Part shown: positions 17,383 to 26,670 of the stretch, piece by piece
Layout: every line of letters begins with the position of its first letter
Position numbering within the stretch: position 1 is the first letter of the stretch
Assembly (NCBI GenBank): GCA_965247035.1
Contig: CBDFGJ010000001.1
Coordinates: 248,001 to 312,000 of the forward strand
Origin: Azophilus sp965247035
GTDB taxonomy: Bacteria; Pseudomonadota; Gammaproteobacteria; Pseudomonadales; Azotimanducaceae
Length of the DNA: 64,000 nucleotides
Direction of reading: 5' to 3'
Notes under the pieces: model-generated
Told to the model about the DNA's origin: nothing
Database searches by the model: none
What the model saw: only the letters and a program-made list of their open reading frames with translations
Program-made: the position numbers and the translations under genes

Positions 17383-20058
17383 TTGACCGAAGCGGCACCC
17401 CGAACCATCTATCTGAAGGATTACAGGCCACCGGCTTATCGAACCGAGCAGGTGGATCTGGCGTTTGAGCTTGAGGACGGCCAGACCACCGTACGCTCGA
17501 AATTGCGCGTCCGGCGGTCACCGCAAACCGCCGCCGAAGCGCCGCTGGTGCTGGATGGGCAGGAGCTTGAGTTGCTGTCGGTGCGCCTCGATGGCCACCT
17601 GCTCGGTGGCAACGAATACCAAGTGGACGATGACTGCCTAAGGGTCCATGCCTTGCCGGAGGCATTTGAGTTGGAGATCGTCACCCGCATAGAGCCCGAG
17701 CGCAACACCGCTCTTGAGGGGCTTTACAAGTCCGGTGGGATGTACTGCACCCAGTGCGAGGCGGAGGGTTTTCGCAAGATCACCTACTATCAGGATCGAC
17801 CGGACGTGCTGGCCAGGTTCACCACATCGATCACCGCCGATGCGAAGCGCTTTCCCGTTCTGCTGTCCAATGGCAACCTGGTTGCCGAACGAGAGGCGGA
17901 TGGGCGGCGCACGGTCACCTGGGAGGACCCAGCCCCCAAGCCTTCCTACCTGTTTGCCCTGGTGGCCGGGGACCTTGCCTGCATGGAGGACCAATTCACC
18001 ACCTTAGGTGGCCGCAAGGTGGAGTTGCGTATCTACTCGGAGCCGCACAACATCAGCCAATGCGAGTACGCCATGGGCGCGTTGAAACGGGCCATGCGTT
18101 GGGACGAGGAGAAATTCGGGCGCGAATACGATCTGGACATCTACATGATCGTGGCGGTGGAGGACTTCAACATGGGCGCGATGGAGAACAAGGGCCTCAA
18201 TGTCTTCAACACCTCCTACGTGCTCGCCGCTCGGGACACCGCCGTAGACGCGGCCTATCAGCGGGTTGAGGGCGTCATCGGCCACGAATACTTCCACAAC
18301 TGGTCGGGCAACCGAGTCACCTGCCGGGACTGGTTCCAACTCAGTTTGAAGGAGGGCTTCACCGTGTTTCGGGATGCGGAGTTCACCTCCGACATGCACT
18401 CCAGGACAGTCAAGCGCATAGAGGATGTGTCTCTGCTGCGGTCCGTGCAGTTCGCCGAGGACAGCGGCCCGTTGGCGCACTCCGTGCGCCCGGACTCCTA
18501 CATGGAAATTGCCAACTTCTACACCCCCACGGTTTATGAGAAAGGTGCCGAGGTGGTCGGCATGATGCAGCGCTTGATTGGCGCCGAGGGTTTCCGCCGT
18601 GGCTGCGACCTGTACTTCAACCGGCATGATGGCCAAGCCGTGACCACGGAGGATTTCGTGCTGGCGATGGAGGATGCGAACGGCATCGACCTCGGCCAAT
18701 TCAGGCGTTGGTACAGCCAAGCCGGCACGCCGCAGTTGGTTGTGGCAACCGAATGGCGGCGGGGGCAGTTCAGCGTGCGAATTGAACAAAGCTGCGCACC
18801 CACGCCGAGGCAGCCGCACAAAGAGCCATTGCACATTCCCGTTCTCATCGGCTTGCTTGGCCCTGATGGCGAAGACTTAGTGGATGGGGCGCTTGAATTC
18901 GTCGGCGAGTCTTTGGTTGAGCGCCGGGGCGCAAGCCTGCTCGTCCACCTGCGCGAGGCCGAGACCAGCTTGCGCGTGCGCGGTCTTGCGCAATGCCCGC
19001 AACTGAGCTTTCTGCGCGGATTTTCCGCGCCGGTGCGGGTGCGCCACCAACGCCCGGCTGAATCCTTGGCGTTCTTGGCACGGCATGACAGCGATGGCTT
19101 CGCCCGCTGGGACGCCTTGCAAAGCCTTTTGCTGGTGGAGTTGAACAGCATTTTGGCCGGTACCGATATGGCGCCGTTTTTGCGTGAGGTCTTTCGAGAC
19201 CTGATCACCGACGCCCATGAGGCGACAGCCGCGGCAGCCCGGTCGATGCTATGCAAAATGCTGTCGTTGCCAACCGAGGGCTACCTGTTTGAGCAGTGGG
19301 AGCGAATTGACGTGGATGGCGTCATCAGGGCGCGGGACCAGGTCAAACAAACCTTAGCGAGCGAGTTGGCGGACCTCTGGCTTGGTTTGTACGAAGCGAC
19401 CCGCGCCCAAGGCCCCTATCGGCCAGATGCGCAGGAGATCGCCCGCCGAGGGCTGAACAACTTAGCGCTCAGCTACTTGGCGCAGGCCGGAACCGAGCAG
19501 TCCAACGCCATGCTTACGGCCCACCTCGAAGGAGCAGACAATTTGACTGATCGGCTTGCAGCCTTAAGCGAAATCGCCAACCTCGCCGTCTTTGCCGAAC
19601 GTGAACAGGTGTTGGCGGATTTCTTCGAGCGTTGGCGGCATGAAAGCCTAGTGGTGAACCAATGGCTTGACATTCAGGCTAGCAGCCGCCTGAGCAATGT
19701 GGACGCTGTGCGCCGGCTTGAACGCCATCCCGGCTTTGACGCCGGCAACCCCAACAAGCTGCGCGCCCTCTACGGCGCTTTTGGCATGCGCAACAACCGC
19801 AATTTCCATACGGCGACCGGCGCCGGGTACGATTTTATCGCCGAAAAGGTGATGCAGCTTGATGGCAGCAATCCCCAGGCTGCCGCCCGCTTGTTGACGC
19901 CGTTGACCCGTTGGCGGAAATTTGACGCTGATCGACAGGTCTTGATGCGACGGGCGTTTGAGCATGTCTCGACCCAGGCGGATCTGTCCAAGGACGTGCT
20001 TGAAGTGGTCACAAAGTCCTTGGCGGATCGGTCGGGCGACGAGGACGCAAAGGACTGA
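17383..20058 (+). CDS. pepN: Aminopeptidase N (M1 metallopeptidase)
   Basis: The M1 motif GAMEN is near residue 265. The zinc site HExxH (GHEYFHNW) is near residue 301, and the third zinc ligand Glu lies in LKEGFTVFRDAEF. From the TTG at 17383 the length is 891 residues, close to E. coli PepN (870). AGGAG lies 9 nt upstream and the N-terminus (TEAAPRTIYLKDYRPP) aligns with known PepN starts. TTG at 17380 is an alternative. The frame is open further upstream but runs into the xdhC promoter region. PepN removes N-terminal residues from cytoplasmic peptides. Confidence 0.93.
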   Translation: MTEAAPRTIYLKDYRPPAYRTEQVDLAFELEDGQTTVRSKLRVRRSPQTAAEAPLVLDGQELELLSVRLDGHLLGGNEYQVDDDCLRVHALPEAFELEIVTRIEPERNTALEGLYKSGGMYCTQCEAEGFRKITYYQDRPDVLARFTTSITADAKRFPVLLSNGNLVAEREADGRRTVTWEDPAPKPSYLFALVAGDLACMEDQFTTLGGRKVELRIYSEPHNISQCEYAMGALKRAMRWDEEKFGREYDLDIYMIVAVEDFNMGAMENKGLNVFNTSYVLAARDTAVDAAYQRVEGVIGHEYFHNWSGNRVTCRDWFQLSLKEGFTVFRDAEFTSDMHSRTVKRIEDVSLLRSVQFAEDSGPLAHSVRPDSYMEIANFYTPTVYEKGAEVVGMMQRLIGAEGFRRGCDLYFNRHDGQAVTTEDFVLAMEDANGIDLGQFRRWYSQAGTPQLVVATEWRRGQFSVRIEQSCAPTPRQPHKEPLHIPVLIGLLGPDGEDLVDGALEFVGESLVERRGASLLVHLREAETSLRVRGLAQCPQLSFLRGFSAPVRVRHQRPAESLAFLARHDSDGFARWDALQSLLLVELNSILAGTDMAPFLREVFRDLITDAHEATAAAARSMLCKMLSLPTEGYLFEQWERIDVDGVIRARDQVKQTLASELADLWLGLYEATRAQGPYRPDAQEIARRGLNNLALSYLAQAGTEQSNAMLTAHLEGADNLTDRLAALSEIANLAVFAEREQVLADFFERWRHESLVVNQWLDIQASSRLSNVDAVRRLERHPGFDAGNPNKLRALYGAFGMRNNRNFHTATGAGYDFIAEKVMQLDGSNPQAAARLLTPLTRWRKFDADRQVLMRRAFEHVSTQADLSKDVLEVVTKSLADRSGDEDAKD

Positions 20059-20075
20059 CGAGGCAATGGCTCTTG

Positions 20076-20355
20076 CTAGACGCTCCTGAACCTTGATTGC
20101 AACCGATTGCGCAGCAGGACGGCGGTGAGGTTGAGCGTCAGGATGACCGTCACGGGCAGCAGCGCGGTGACGTAAACCAAAGGGCGCGCGGCGTTGATCT
20201 TGTTCTGCTCGGCTGTAACCACCTCGGCCGGCAGCGGAATGTAGCTGCCCTTGGCGACGATGTCCTAGCCTTCCGATGACAGTATCAGGTGGAGGAACTC
20301 CTGCGCCACTTGGCCAAGCGGAGCGCTTGGACTTCGGTTGATCAAGTTCCCGCCA
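20076..20355 (-). pseudogene. Decayed pstS-pstC fusion remnant (phosphate ABC transporter)
   Basis: Read on the minus strand, one frame encodes the tail of a phosphate-binding protein (VAQEFLHLILSSEG-stop-DIVAKGSYIPLPAEVV). It runs straight into a membrane-like segment (LVYVTALLPVTVILTLNLTA) and a basic end resembling a PstC terminus. A TAG at 20265-20267 replaces the Gln expected in SxEGQ. It lies just downstream of phoR, where pst genes commonly sit. The bulk of PstS and PstC is missing, so a deletion has joined the two ends. Confidence 0.6.
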
Positions 20356-20363
20356 ACGCCGTG

Positions 20364-21659
20364 TCAGGATTCAGGTTGTGGTCGCAGTTGGGTCGGCTGA
20401 AAATGGCAATAGAAACGGCTCCCCTCGCCAACCTCACTTTCGATTTCCAGCCGCGTATTGTGTCGCTTGAGTACATGCTTGACGATAGCAAGCCCCAAAC
20501 CGGTGCCGCCCCGCACCCGCGAGCCGGCCAGATCCACCCGGTAGAAGCGTTCGGTCAGACGAGAGAGGTGTTGGGGCGGAATGCCGACGCCTTGGTCCGC
20601 CACCTCCAGCCCCGCGCCCTCGCTGTTGCTTGACCAAGTGATGTCGATGTTTCCCCCTTGAGGGCTGTATTTGACGGCGTTGGTGACCAGGTTGGTGCAG
20701 GCGCTGTGCAGCTCTTTTTCAACCCCTAGCACCCGCACCTCGGACAGGATGTGCTGGTTGATCTTTTGCTTGTTGTTGGCCAAGTTGGCCACTTCGTCCA
20801 CCACGCTGCTGATCAGCGCCTCAACGTCGATGGCGGTTAGGTCGTCCACCTCCGGGCTCGGGCTTGACTCTAAGCGCGTGAGCATCAGCAGGTCATCCAC
20901 CAGCGCCTGCATACGCAGGGTTGGTGACCTCATCTTCCGCAGCACATGGCGCATGGTGTCCTCGTCCATGGCGTCATGGTCCTCCGGCAAGTAGCCGAAT
21001 ATCACGGTCAGGGGCGTGCGCAACTCGTGCGATACGTTGGCGATGAAATCCTGGCGCATGCTCAGCAGTCGATTCAACTCGGTGACGTCCCGTGCCAGTA
21101 TCAGCGCTTGGTCGTCGGCAACTTTGATCCGGCGCAGCTCCAAGCGCTGCCCCTCCGCAAACGGAGAGCCAATTTCAATAACGGTGCCGGACGCTTGCGT
21201 CTTGAGCAGGTTGATGGCGTCTGGATGGCGCAGCAAGGTGCCGAGATTGTTGCCGGTATCCTGACGGTTGAGATGAAGGAGGTCGACCGAAGCGCTGTTG
21301 AAGGTATCGATGTTGCCCTGGGCGTCCACTAGCACCGCCGCGTCCGGCAGCGCCTTGGTGACGCCGCGAAAGCGTGAAACATGGTCCAACGCCTCCCGCA
21401 GGCGGCGCCGGGATTGCCGTAGGGAGCGGCGCAGGGCTTCGGCTGCCCGCTGCATTCCCTGGCTGGGGATTTGCGGAGGCTGCTTGGGCTTGCGGGCCCA
21501 GCGGGCGAAGGCGCGCAAGGCTCGATGTTGATGGCCGAGGCCGACCGCTGCGGCCGCGAACAACGCCCAACCGAGCGCGTCCAGGGTCAGGCCGACAACG
21601 ATGGCCACCAAGGTGACGCCGCCGCCAATGAGCGCCTCCTTGCGGCTGTAGAGGTTCAT
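20364..21659 (-). CDS. phoR: Phosphate regulon sensor histidine kinase PhoR
   Basis: This 431-residue inner-membrane kinase has two N-terminal hydrophobic segments (about residues 12-25 and 29-42), a PAS-like domain (LPDAAVLVDAQGNIDTFN) and the H-box FIANVSHELRTPLTVIFGYL. It also has N-box NLVTNAVKYSPQGG, G1 DQGVGIPP and G2 RGGTGLGLAIVKHVL. PhoR phosphorylates PhoB under phosphate limitation and relies on PstSCAB-PhoU for sensing. Its start overlaps the phoB stop by one base. The pst remnant directly downstream suggests the original linked transporter has been lost from this site. Confidence 0.95.
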   Translation of the reverse strand: MNLYSRKEALIGGGVTLVAIVVGLTLDALGWALFAAAAVGLGHQHRALRAFARWARKPKQPPQIPSQGMQRAAEALRRSLRQSRRRLREALDHVSRFRGVTKALPDAAVLVDAQGNIDTFNSASVDLLHLNRQDTGNNLGTLLRHPDAINLLKTQASGTVIEIGSPFAEGQRLELRRIKVADDQALILARDVTELNRLLSMRQDFIANVSHELRTPLTVIFGYLPEDHDAMDEDTMRHVLRKMRSPTLRMQALVDDLLMLTRLESSPSPEVDDLTAIDVEALISSVVDEVANLANNKQKINQHILSEVRVLGVEKELHSACTNLVTNAVKYSPQGGNIDITWSSNSEGAGLEVADQGVGIPPQHLSRLTERFYRVDLAGSRVRGGTGLGLAIVKHVLKRHNTRLEIESEVGEGSRFYCHFQPTQLRPQPES

Positions 21660-22342
21660 CAGGCTGGACTAAATCTATAGCCAATGCCGCGCACGGTTTG
21701 AATCGACTTGTAGATGCCGTGGGGCTTCAGGGTTTTCCTCAGCCGCAGCACATGCACATCGACCGTGCGCTGCTCAACATAGATGCTGCGGCCCCAAACG
21801 CGATCCAAAAGCTGTTCCCGGGTGAAGGCTCGGTCCGGGTGACGCATGAATAATTCGAGCAGGCGAAATTCGGTTGGGCCGATCTTTACGGCGGCATCTC
21901 CGATGGTCAGCTTGTGCGCGTTGAGGTCCAAGCGCACCGGGCCGTTTGTTAGCACACCGTCCTTCGGTGCGCCGGAACGCCGCAGCAGCGCCCGCATTCG
22001 CGCCACCAACTCCTTCGGTGAAAAGGGCTTGGTGATGTAGTCGTCCACCCCGGAGTCGAAGCTTTTGAGCTTGTCGGCCTCCTCCCCCCGCGCCGTCAGC
22101 ATGATCATGGGCAGGTCGGCGGTGTGTTGGTCCTGCCGCAGCCGCCGGGCGAATTCAATGCCGCTCATGCCCGGCAGCATCCAATCGATGACCAACAGAT
22201 TGGGCAGGGGGCCGTCCAGCCGCTTCATGGCCGCTTCAGCGCTGGCCGCCTGCCACACGTTGAATCCGCTCCGGGTCAGCGAAAAATTGAGCATTTCGCG
22301 GACGTCCTGTTCGTCTTCAATGACTAGAACGGTGTTATTCAC
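21659..22342 (-). CDS. phoB: Phosphate regulon response regulator PhoB
   Basis: This 227-residue OmpR-family regulator has a receiver domain opening with VLVIEDEQDVREML, the phospho-acceptor Asp in LLVIDWMLPGMSG (about residue 53), and lysine in TKPFSPKELVARM. The C-terminal winged helix contains EFRLLELFMRHPDRAFTREQLLDRVWG. It is the first gene of the phoB-phoR operon. It activates phosphate-scavenging genes by binding Pho boxes. I found no convincing Pho box in the upstream DNA. Confidence 0.95.
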   Translation of the reverse strand: MNNTVLVIEDEQDVREMLNFSLTRSGFNVWQAASAEAAMKRLDGPLPNLLVIDWMLPGMSGIEFARRLRQDQHTADLPMIMLTARGEEADKLKSFDSGVDDYITKPFSPKELVARMRALLRRSGAPKDGVLTNGPVRLDLNAHKLTIGDAAVKIGPTEFRLLELFMRHPDRAFTREQLLDRVWGRSIYVEQRTVDVHVLRLRKTLKPHGIYKSIQTVRGIGYRFSPA

Positions 22343-22892
22343 GGATGTTCAGTGGCTGCTGGGACAAGGCTGATGACAAGACCAAATTATGACGATTCCG
22401 AGAAATTTCCGCCAATGTTAGTGTAGTCCCAAGTGACATGAGCCTTCAGCCGGGGAGCGCGAGGGGTCCCCCTCGCACCAGAGTGTCCATGTTTCAAGTG
22501 CTGGATTGACGCCGTCAGCCCATCCACACCGAAGCTGTCCCTGCCGCCTTGTGTTTTGGCCTTCAGGCTGGTGCCGGCGGAAGGGAGCTGGCGTCCATTC
22601 CCTGCGCCAACGACCCCAAACTGCGTCCAACGGCCGCTCGGCCCGCCCATTTCAGGCTCATCTTTGTATGGGAATGGGTTTTTTCGCCAAATTCCGCCCG
22701 CTGCGCTCTCAGCTTGCCGCTTGGCCGCTGCTAGTTGCCGCTTGGCCGTTGCTGGCGGTTTGGAGGGAGGGGGAGGCAATCCGCTTGCGAGTTGGGAAAT
22801 CGTTGGGGAATTTCAACAAAGATGGCTGTTGCGCTATGGTGAGCCGAAGCAAGTTGCAGTAAGGTTAGGCAAGCAGAAGGTGGAGGCCGTTT
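22343..22892. other. 550-bp gene-free stretch with an 18-bp palindrome
   Basis: No frame in this stretch resembles a known protein. It contains a palindrome, GCGAGGGG-TC-CCCCTCGC, at 22459-22476, and an imperfect repeat of TTGCCGCTTGGCCG near 22718-22745. It separates divergent phoB and dienelactone hydrolase genes, so both promoters should lie here. Confidence 0.5.
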
Positions 22893-23564
22893 ATGGGGAG
22901 CAGGATTGCGCTGCGTTCGGCGGACGGGTTTGAATTTGGTGCTTGGGCGGCTTCGCCTGCTGGCGAAGCCTTGGCCGAGGTCGTCGTCATTCAGGAGATT
23001 TTTGGCGTCAACGCCCATATTCGCGAAGTGGTGGAGGGTTACGCAGAAGCCGGTTACTCTGCGCTGGCGCCGCAGATATTCGACCGGGTGGAGCCAAACT
23101 TGGAGTTGGGGTACACCGAGGCCGACATGGGGCGGGGCGTTGAACTTGTGTTTCAGAAGTTGAAGATGCCGAATACTCTGGCCGACATTCAGGCGGCCAT
23201 AGACCATGCCTCGGCCCACGGGCGGGTTGGCGTAGTTGGCTATTGCTTCGGCGGCTTGCTCACTTGGCTTGCGGCCTGCGAACTCAATGGCGTGGCGGCT
23301 GCTTCGTCCTATTACGGTGGCGGCGTGGCCGCTGAGGCGCAGCGTTCGCCTAAGTGTCCGGTCATCATGCACTTTGGTGAACTCGACGCCCACATCCCGA
23401 TGTCTGATGTGGACAAGATCAAGGCCGCGCAGCCCAATATTCCCGTCCATGTCTATCCGTCGGACCATGGATTCAACTGCGGCCACCGGGCTAGCTTTGA
23501 CGCCGCTAGCGCCGAGCTGGCCAAGGAACGCACCCTTCAGTTCTTTCAGGAGCAGCTTGCGTGA
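22893..23564 (+). CDS. Dienelactone hydrolase family protein
   Basis: This 223-residue alpha/beta hydrolase has the family nucleophile elbow GYCFGG with Cys near residue 117, the acid in GELDAHIPM and the histidine in SDHGFNC. The N-terminus has EVVVIQEIFGVNAHIREV, the usual oxyanion/early-strand region. Dienelactone hydrolases open cyclic lactones in chloroaromatic degradation, but most family members in genomes have unknown substrates. It appears monocistronic, with its start just downstream of a GGCCGTTT stretch. Confidence 0.92.
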   Translation: MGSRIALRSADGFEFGAWAASPAGEALAEVVVIQEIFGVNAHIREVVEGYAEAGYSALAPQIFDRVEPNLELGYTEADMGRGVELVFQKLKMPNTLADIQAAIDHASAHGRVGVVGYCFGGLLTWLAACELNGVAAASSYYGGGVAAEAQRSPKCPVIMHFGELDAHIPMSDVDKIKAAQPNIPVHVYPSDHGFNCGHRASFDAASAELAKERTLQFFQEQLA

Positions 23565-23603
23565 AGCCGTTTCTCAGTGAAAAGCCAACTTAAAACCGAG
23601 TTA

Positions 23604-23624
23604 AAGGAGTCATTCTCCTTGACA
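23604..23624 (+). promoter_or_regulatory. Inverted repeat overlapping a TTGACA box
   Basis: AAGGAG-TCATT-CTCCTT (23604-23620) is a perfect 6-bp inverted repeat. It overlaps TTGACA (23619-23624), a consensus -35 box, upstream of the TonB-system operon. The -10 position (GATGCT at a 17-bp spacing) is weak. It could be an operated promoter for the operon at 23855, or a poor terminator of the hydrolase gene, which lacks a T-run. The rest of 23565-23854 shows nothing else. Confidence 0.25.
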
Positions 23625-23854
23625 TCTGAAATTCGTTTATTGATGCTTCAGCGGCACGGGGCAAGGGGTTGTGGCAGCGACGGGGCGTCACCTTGGTGAA
23701 CGCGCCAATTGCGGTGCTTAGGAACAGTCAAGCTGATGCAAGCTGATGTCGCCAATGCGCTGCAGCGCACTGCTTCTGGAATGCACTGCTCCCGAGATGT
23801 GGGGTCGGCCCCTAATGGCGATGACTACATAAATTCATATTCAAAGGAAGATGC

Positions 23855-24625
23855 ATGAGAAACAAACGCAGCCGTTGGCTTTCATTGTTGGTCTTGTCAG
23901 TGGGTTTGGGTGCGGTTGGTGCCGCATCGGCAGCAGCTCTGGCGGACATCTATAAAGTCGCCGAGAAAATCAACAAGCAGGCTAGGGACTCGCAGGCCAC
24001 GGTTGACGCACTCACCGACGAAACCCACCAACTCCTGAACGAGTACAAGACTGTGTTGAAGGAGATTGAGGGTCTGCGCGTTTACAATCGGCAGGTGGAA
24101 AAGCAGATCGGTAATCAGAACAAGGAGATGGCGCAGCTTCTGGATTCCATCGACAAAGTCACCGTCATCGAGCGTCAAATCACCCCCTTGATGCTGCGCA
24201 TGATCGATAGCCTAGAGCAGTTCGTGGATCTGGATCTGCCCTTCCTGCTTGATGAGCGGGCGGCGCGCATTGATCGGCTGCGGGAAATGATGGACCGGGC
24301 CGATGTGGCGGTGTCGGAGAAGTTCTCCCAAGTCCTGCGGGCGTTTCAAATCGAAAACGAGTACGGCCGAACCATGGAGGCGTACGGCGACACCATCAAC
24401 TTTGGCGGGGTGAACCGCAAGGCGGACATCCTAAAGGTTGGCCGCGTTGCCTTGGTCTTCCAGACGCCGGACGGCGAGGAAACCGGCATGTGGGACAAAA
24501 ACACCGAATCCTGGGAGGTGCTTGGCGGTGAGTACACTACGTCGGTCCGCAACGGCATTCGCATGGCGCGCAAGCAGCTTTCAGTGGATATGCTGATGCT
24601 GCCAATCACCGGACCGGAGGCCTAA
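23855..24625 (+). CDS. DUF3450 family periplasmic coiled-coil protein (TonB-system associated)
   Basis: The protein has 256 residues with a signal peptide (RWLSLLVLSVGLGAVGAASA) and then heptad-rich helices over about residues 35-130. The family hallmark LPFLLDERAARIDRLREMMDRADV is near residue 127. DUF3450 genes regularly lead clusters encoding a MotA/TolQ/ExbB fusion, ExbB, ExbD and TonB, as here. It probably acts in the periplasm as part of an accessory TonB2-type complex; the molecular role is not established. AAGGAAG lies a few bases ahead of the ATG. Confidence 0.9.
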   Translation: MRNKRSRWLSLLVLSVGLGAVGAASAAALADIYKVAEKINKQARDSQATVDALTDETHQLLNEYKTVLKEIEGLRVYNRQVEKQIGNQNKEMAQLLDSIDKVTVIERQITPLMLRMIDSLEQFVDLDLPFLLDERAARIDRLREMMDRADVAVSEKFSQVLRAFQIENEYGRTMEAYGDTINFGGVNRKADILKVGRVALVFQTPDGEETGMWDKNTESWEVLGGEYTTSVRNGIRMARKQLSVDMLMLPITGPEA

Positions 24626-24628
24626 CCA

Positions 24629-26107
24629 ATGAAATCAGTCAATCAATGCATTTCGGCTGTCGTCGCGCTGGCGGGAGCGTCCCTCTTGTTCACGGCGCAG
24701 GTGGTCGCTCAGGACAGGGCTGACGCAGCCGCAGTGGAGGTCGTTCAGGCGAACAGCTTGGATGATCTGTTGCGTAATGTGGAGCAGCGCCGTGTGGTTG
24801 AATCCTCCCAGCACCGCGAACGGGAGCGCCGCTTCCAGACCGATAAGGCTCAGCAGCAGCGGTTGTTGACGGACGCCAAGGTGGAACGAACTCGTGAGGA
24901 GCGGCGTTCCGACCGGCTTGAGACCCAGTTCGACGAAAACGAAATCCGCATAGGCGACCTGCAGGAGCAGCTGGATAAGCGGCTCGGCTCATTGCGGGAG
25001 CTTTTTGGTGTGCTGCAGCAGGTTGCCGGCGACACCCGGGGGCTTTTTGAAGGGTCTTTGGTTTCGGCCGAATTTCCCAATCGCGGCGAATGGCTTGGCG
25101 AATTGGCGGTGAAGATGGGTACGGCCAGCAAGCTCGCCACAATTGATGAAATGGAGACCCTTTGGTTCGAACTGCAGCGTGAGATGACCGAGTCCGGCCG
25201 CATCAGCCGCTTCCCGGCCACCATCGTTCGATTGAGCGGTGAGCAGCAGACCAACGCCCCGGTGGTGCGCGTTGGCGCCTTCGCCCTGATTAGCGACGGC
25301 GAATACCTCAATTACGACCCGGACGATGGCACCTTGGGCGAATTGGCTCGCCAGCCGGCCGCCCGCTTCACCAACACGGTGGAGGAACTGGAGCAGGCCC
25401 AACCCGGCGAAGTGACCGCCTTCGCCGTGGACCCCACCAGGGGCTCCTTGCTATCCCTGCTTATTCAGGCCGCCACCGTGGGCGAACGCGTGGGCTCGTT
25501 CTTTGGCGGCATCATCAACGGCGAGTGCTACTTGCCGTTCTGCGATGGCCAAGGCGGATACGTCGGCTCTGTGATCATTCTCGGTGGTCTCCTCGGCGTG
25601 TTGCTGGCCATTGAGCGTTTGATCACCCTGTCGATCGTCGGCGCTCGGGTGAATGCGCAGAAGCGTTCGCCGACGCCGAGCGAGTCCAACCCGTTGGGCC
25701 GGGTCCTGAACGTCTACCACCAGAATACGAACGTGGATGTTGAAACACTTGAGTTGAAGCTCGGCGAGGCGATCTTGGGCGAGACGCCGAAGATCACGCG
25801 CAACATCACCTTGATCCAGGTGATCTCGGTGGTGGCGCCGCTGTTGGGCCTGCTCGGGACGGTCATCGGCATGATCCTCACGTTCCAGGCCATCACCCTG
25901 TTCGGCACGGGCGACCCCAAGACCATGGCCGGCGGCATTTCCACGGCGTTGATGACCACGGTGCTTGGGCTGTGCGTGGCCATTCCCACCACCTTGCTGC
26001 ACGCCATAGTTGCGCAGCGCAGCCGTTCGGTCATTCATGTGCTTGAAGAGCAGACCCAAGGGATTATTGCTGAACATGCCGAAAAATCGGGCAATGCGTT
26101 GGAGTAG
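24629..26107 (+). CDS. MotA/TolQ/ExbB proton-channel family protein with periplasmic extension (TtpC-like)
   Basis: The protein has 492 residues. After a signal peptide comes a charged coiled coil (about 45-130), a periplasmic domain, a transmembrane helix (SVIILGGLLGVLLAIERLITL, near residue 305), and the ExbB/TolQ domain. The domain motifs are VAPLLGLLGTVIGMILTF and MTTVLGLCVAIPTTLLH. This matches TtpC of vibrio TonB2 systems, an extra ExbB-like component. It starts three bases after the DUF3450 gene. Confidence 0.92.
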   Translation: MKSVNQCISAVVALAGASLLFTAQVVAQDRADAAAVEVVQANSLDDLLRNVEQRRVVESSQHRERERRFQTDKAQQQRLLTDAKVERTREERRSDRLETQFDENEIRIGDLQEQLDKRLGSLRELFGVLQQVAGDTRGLFEGSLVSAEFPNRGEWLGELAVKMGTASKLATIDEMETLWFELQREMTESGRISRFPATIVRLSGEQQTNAPVVRVGAFALISDGEYLNYDPDDGTLGELARQPAARFTNTVEELEQAQPGEVTAFAVDPTRGSLLSLLIQAATVGERVGSFFGGIINGECYLPFCDGQGGYVGSVIILGGLLGVLLAIERLITLSIVGARVNAQKRSPTPSESNPLGRVLNVYHQNTNVDVETLELKLGEAILGETPKITRNITLIQVISVVAPLLGLLGTVIGMILTFQAITLFGTGDPKTMAGGISTALMTTVLGLCVAIPTTLLHAIVAQRSRSVIHVLEEQTQGIIAEHAEKSGNALE

Positions 26108-26116
26108 GCGCCCATC

Positions 26117-26635
26117 ATGCTAGGTGACGCTTATCTCGCCATCGTCCAGTTCATGGAGCAGGGCGGCAATGTGCTTTATCTCATCGCCGCTCTGACCTTC
26201 CTGATGTGGTCGCTCATTTTCGAGCGGGTCTGGTACTTCATCAGCCAGCATCAGGCCGTTGTGCGCGGGGCCACGGATGTTTGGGAGGAACGCCCGGAAA
26301 GGCGCTCGTGGAGTGCGCACCAAGTGCGGGAGAAGATCATCTCGGAGGCGTCGAGTAGGATTACTGGCAGCTTGCCGTTGATTCAAACCTGCGTGACCCT
26401 TTGTCCGCTGCTTGGTCTGCTCGGCACCGTCACGGGCATGATCAACGTGTTTGACGCTATGGCCAGCCAGGGCGGCAACGCCCGCTCCATGGCGGCGGGC
26501 GTGTCCATGGCGACCATCCCCACCATGTCCGGCATGATTGCCTCGCTGTCGGGCCTGTTGGGCAGCACTTTCGTGAAACGAAGAGTGGATTTTGAGGTCG
26601 AATTGTTTGAAGACCACTTGACCATGGATCACTAG
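26117..26635 (+). CDS. exbB: ExbB-like biopolymer transport protein
   Basis: At 172 residues this is shorter than classical ExbB and typical of ExbB2. The first membrane helix is near residues 17-35 (GNVLYLIAALTFLMWSLIFERVW). The paired C-terminal helices carry LCPLLGLLGTVTGMINVFDAM and PTMSGMIASLSGLLGSTFVKR. With ExbD it forms the proton channel that energises TonB. It has the same order and near-contiguous spacing as the rest of the operon. Confidence 0.93.
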   Translation: MLGDAYLAIVQFMEQGGNVLYLIAALTFLMWSLIFERVWYFISQHQAVVRGATDVWEERPERRSWSAHQVREKIISEASSRITGSLPLIQTCVTLCPLLGLLGTVTGMINVFDAMASQGGNARSMAAGVSMATIPTMSGMIASLSGLLGSTFVKRRVDFEVELFEDHLTMDH

Positions 26636-26670
26636 AGGGTCCATGGACGGGTTGTTGGGAGTGGATTGAT

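Noticed and set aside
22343..22400. Pho box upstream of phoB
   Set aside because: TCGTCAT and TTGTCAT-like heptamers occur but are 16 bp apart rather than 11, so the PhoB site geometry is wrong.
22387..22779. 130-codon minus-strand ORF upstream of phoB
   Set aside because: Composition and a proline/lysine-rich start without a known fold suggest chance; no support for translation.
23604..23620. Rho-independent terminator after the dienelactone hydrolase
   Set aside because: A short 6-bp stem with no T-run follows; more likely part of a promoter region.
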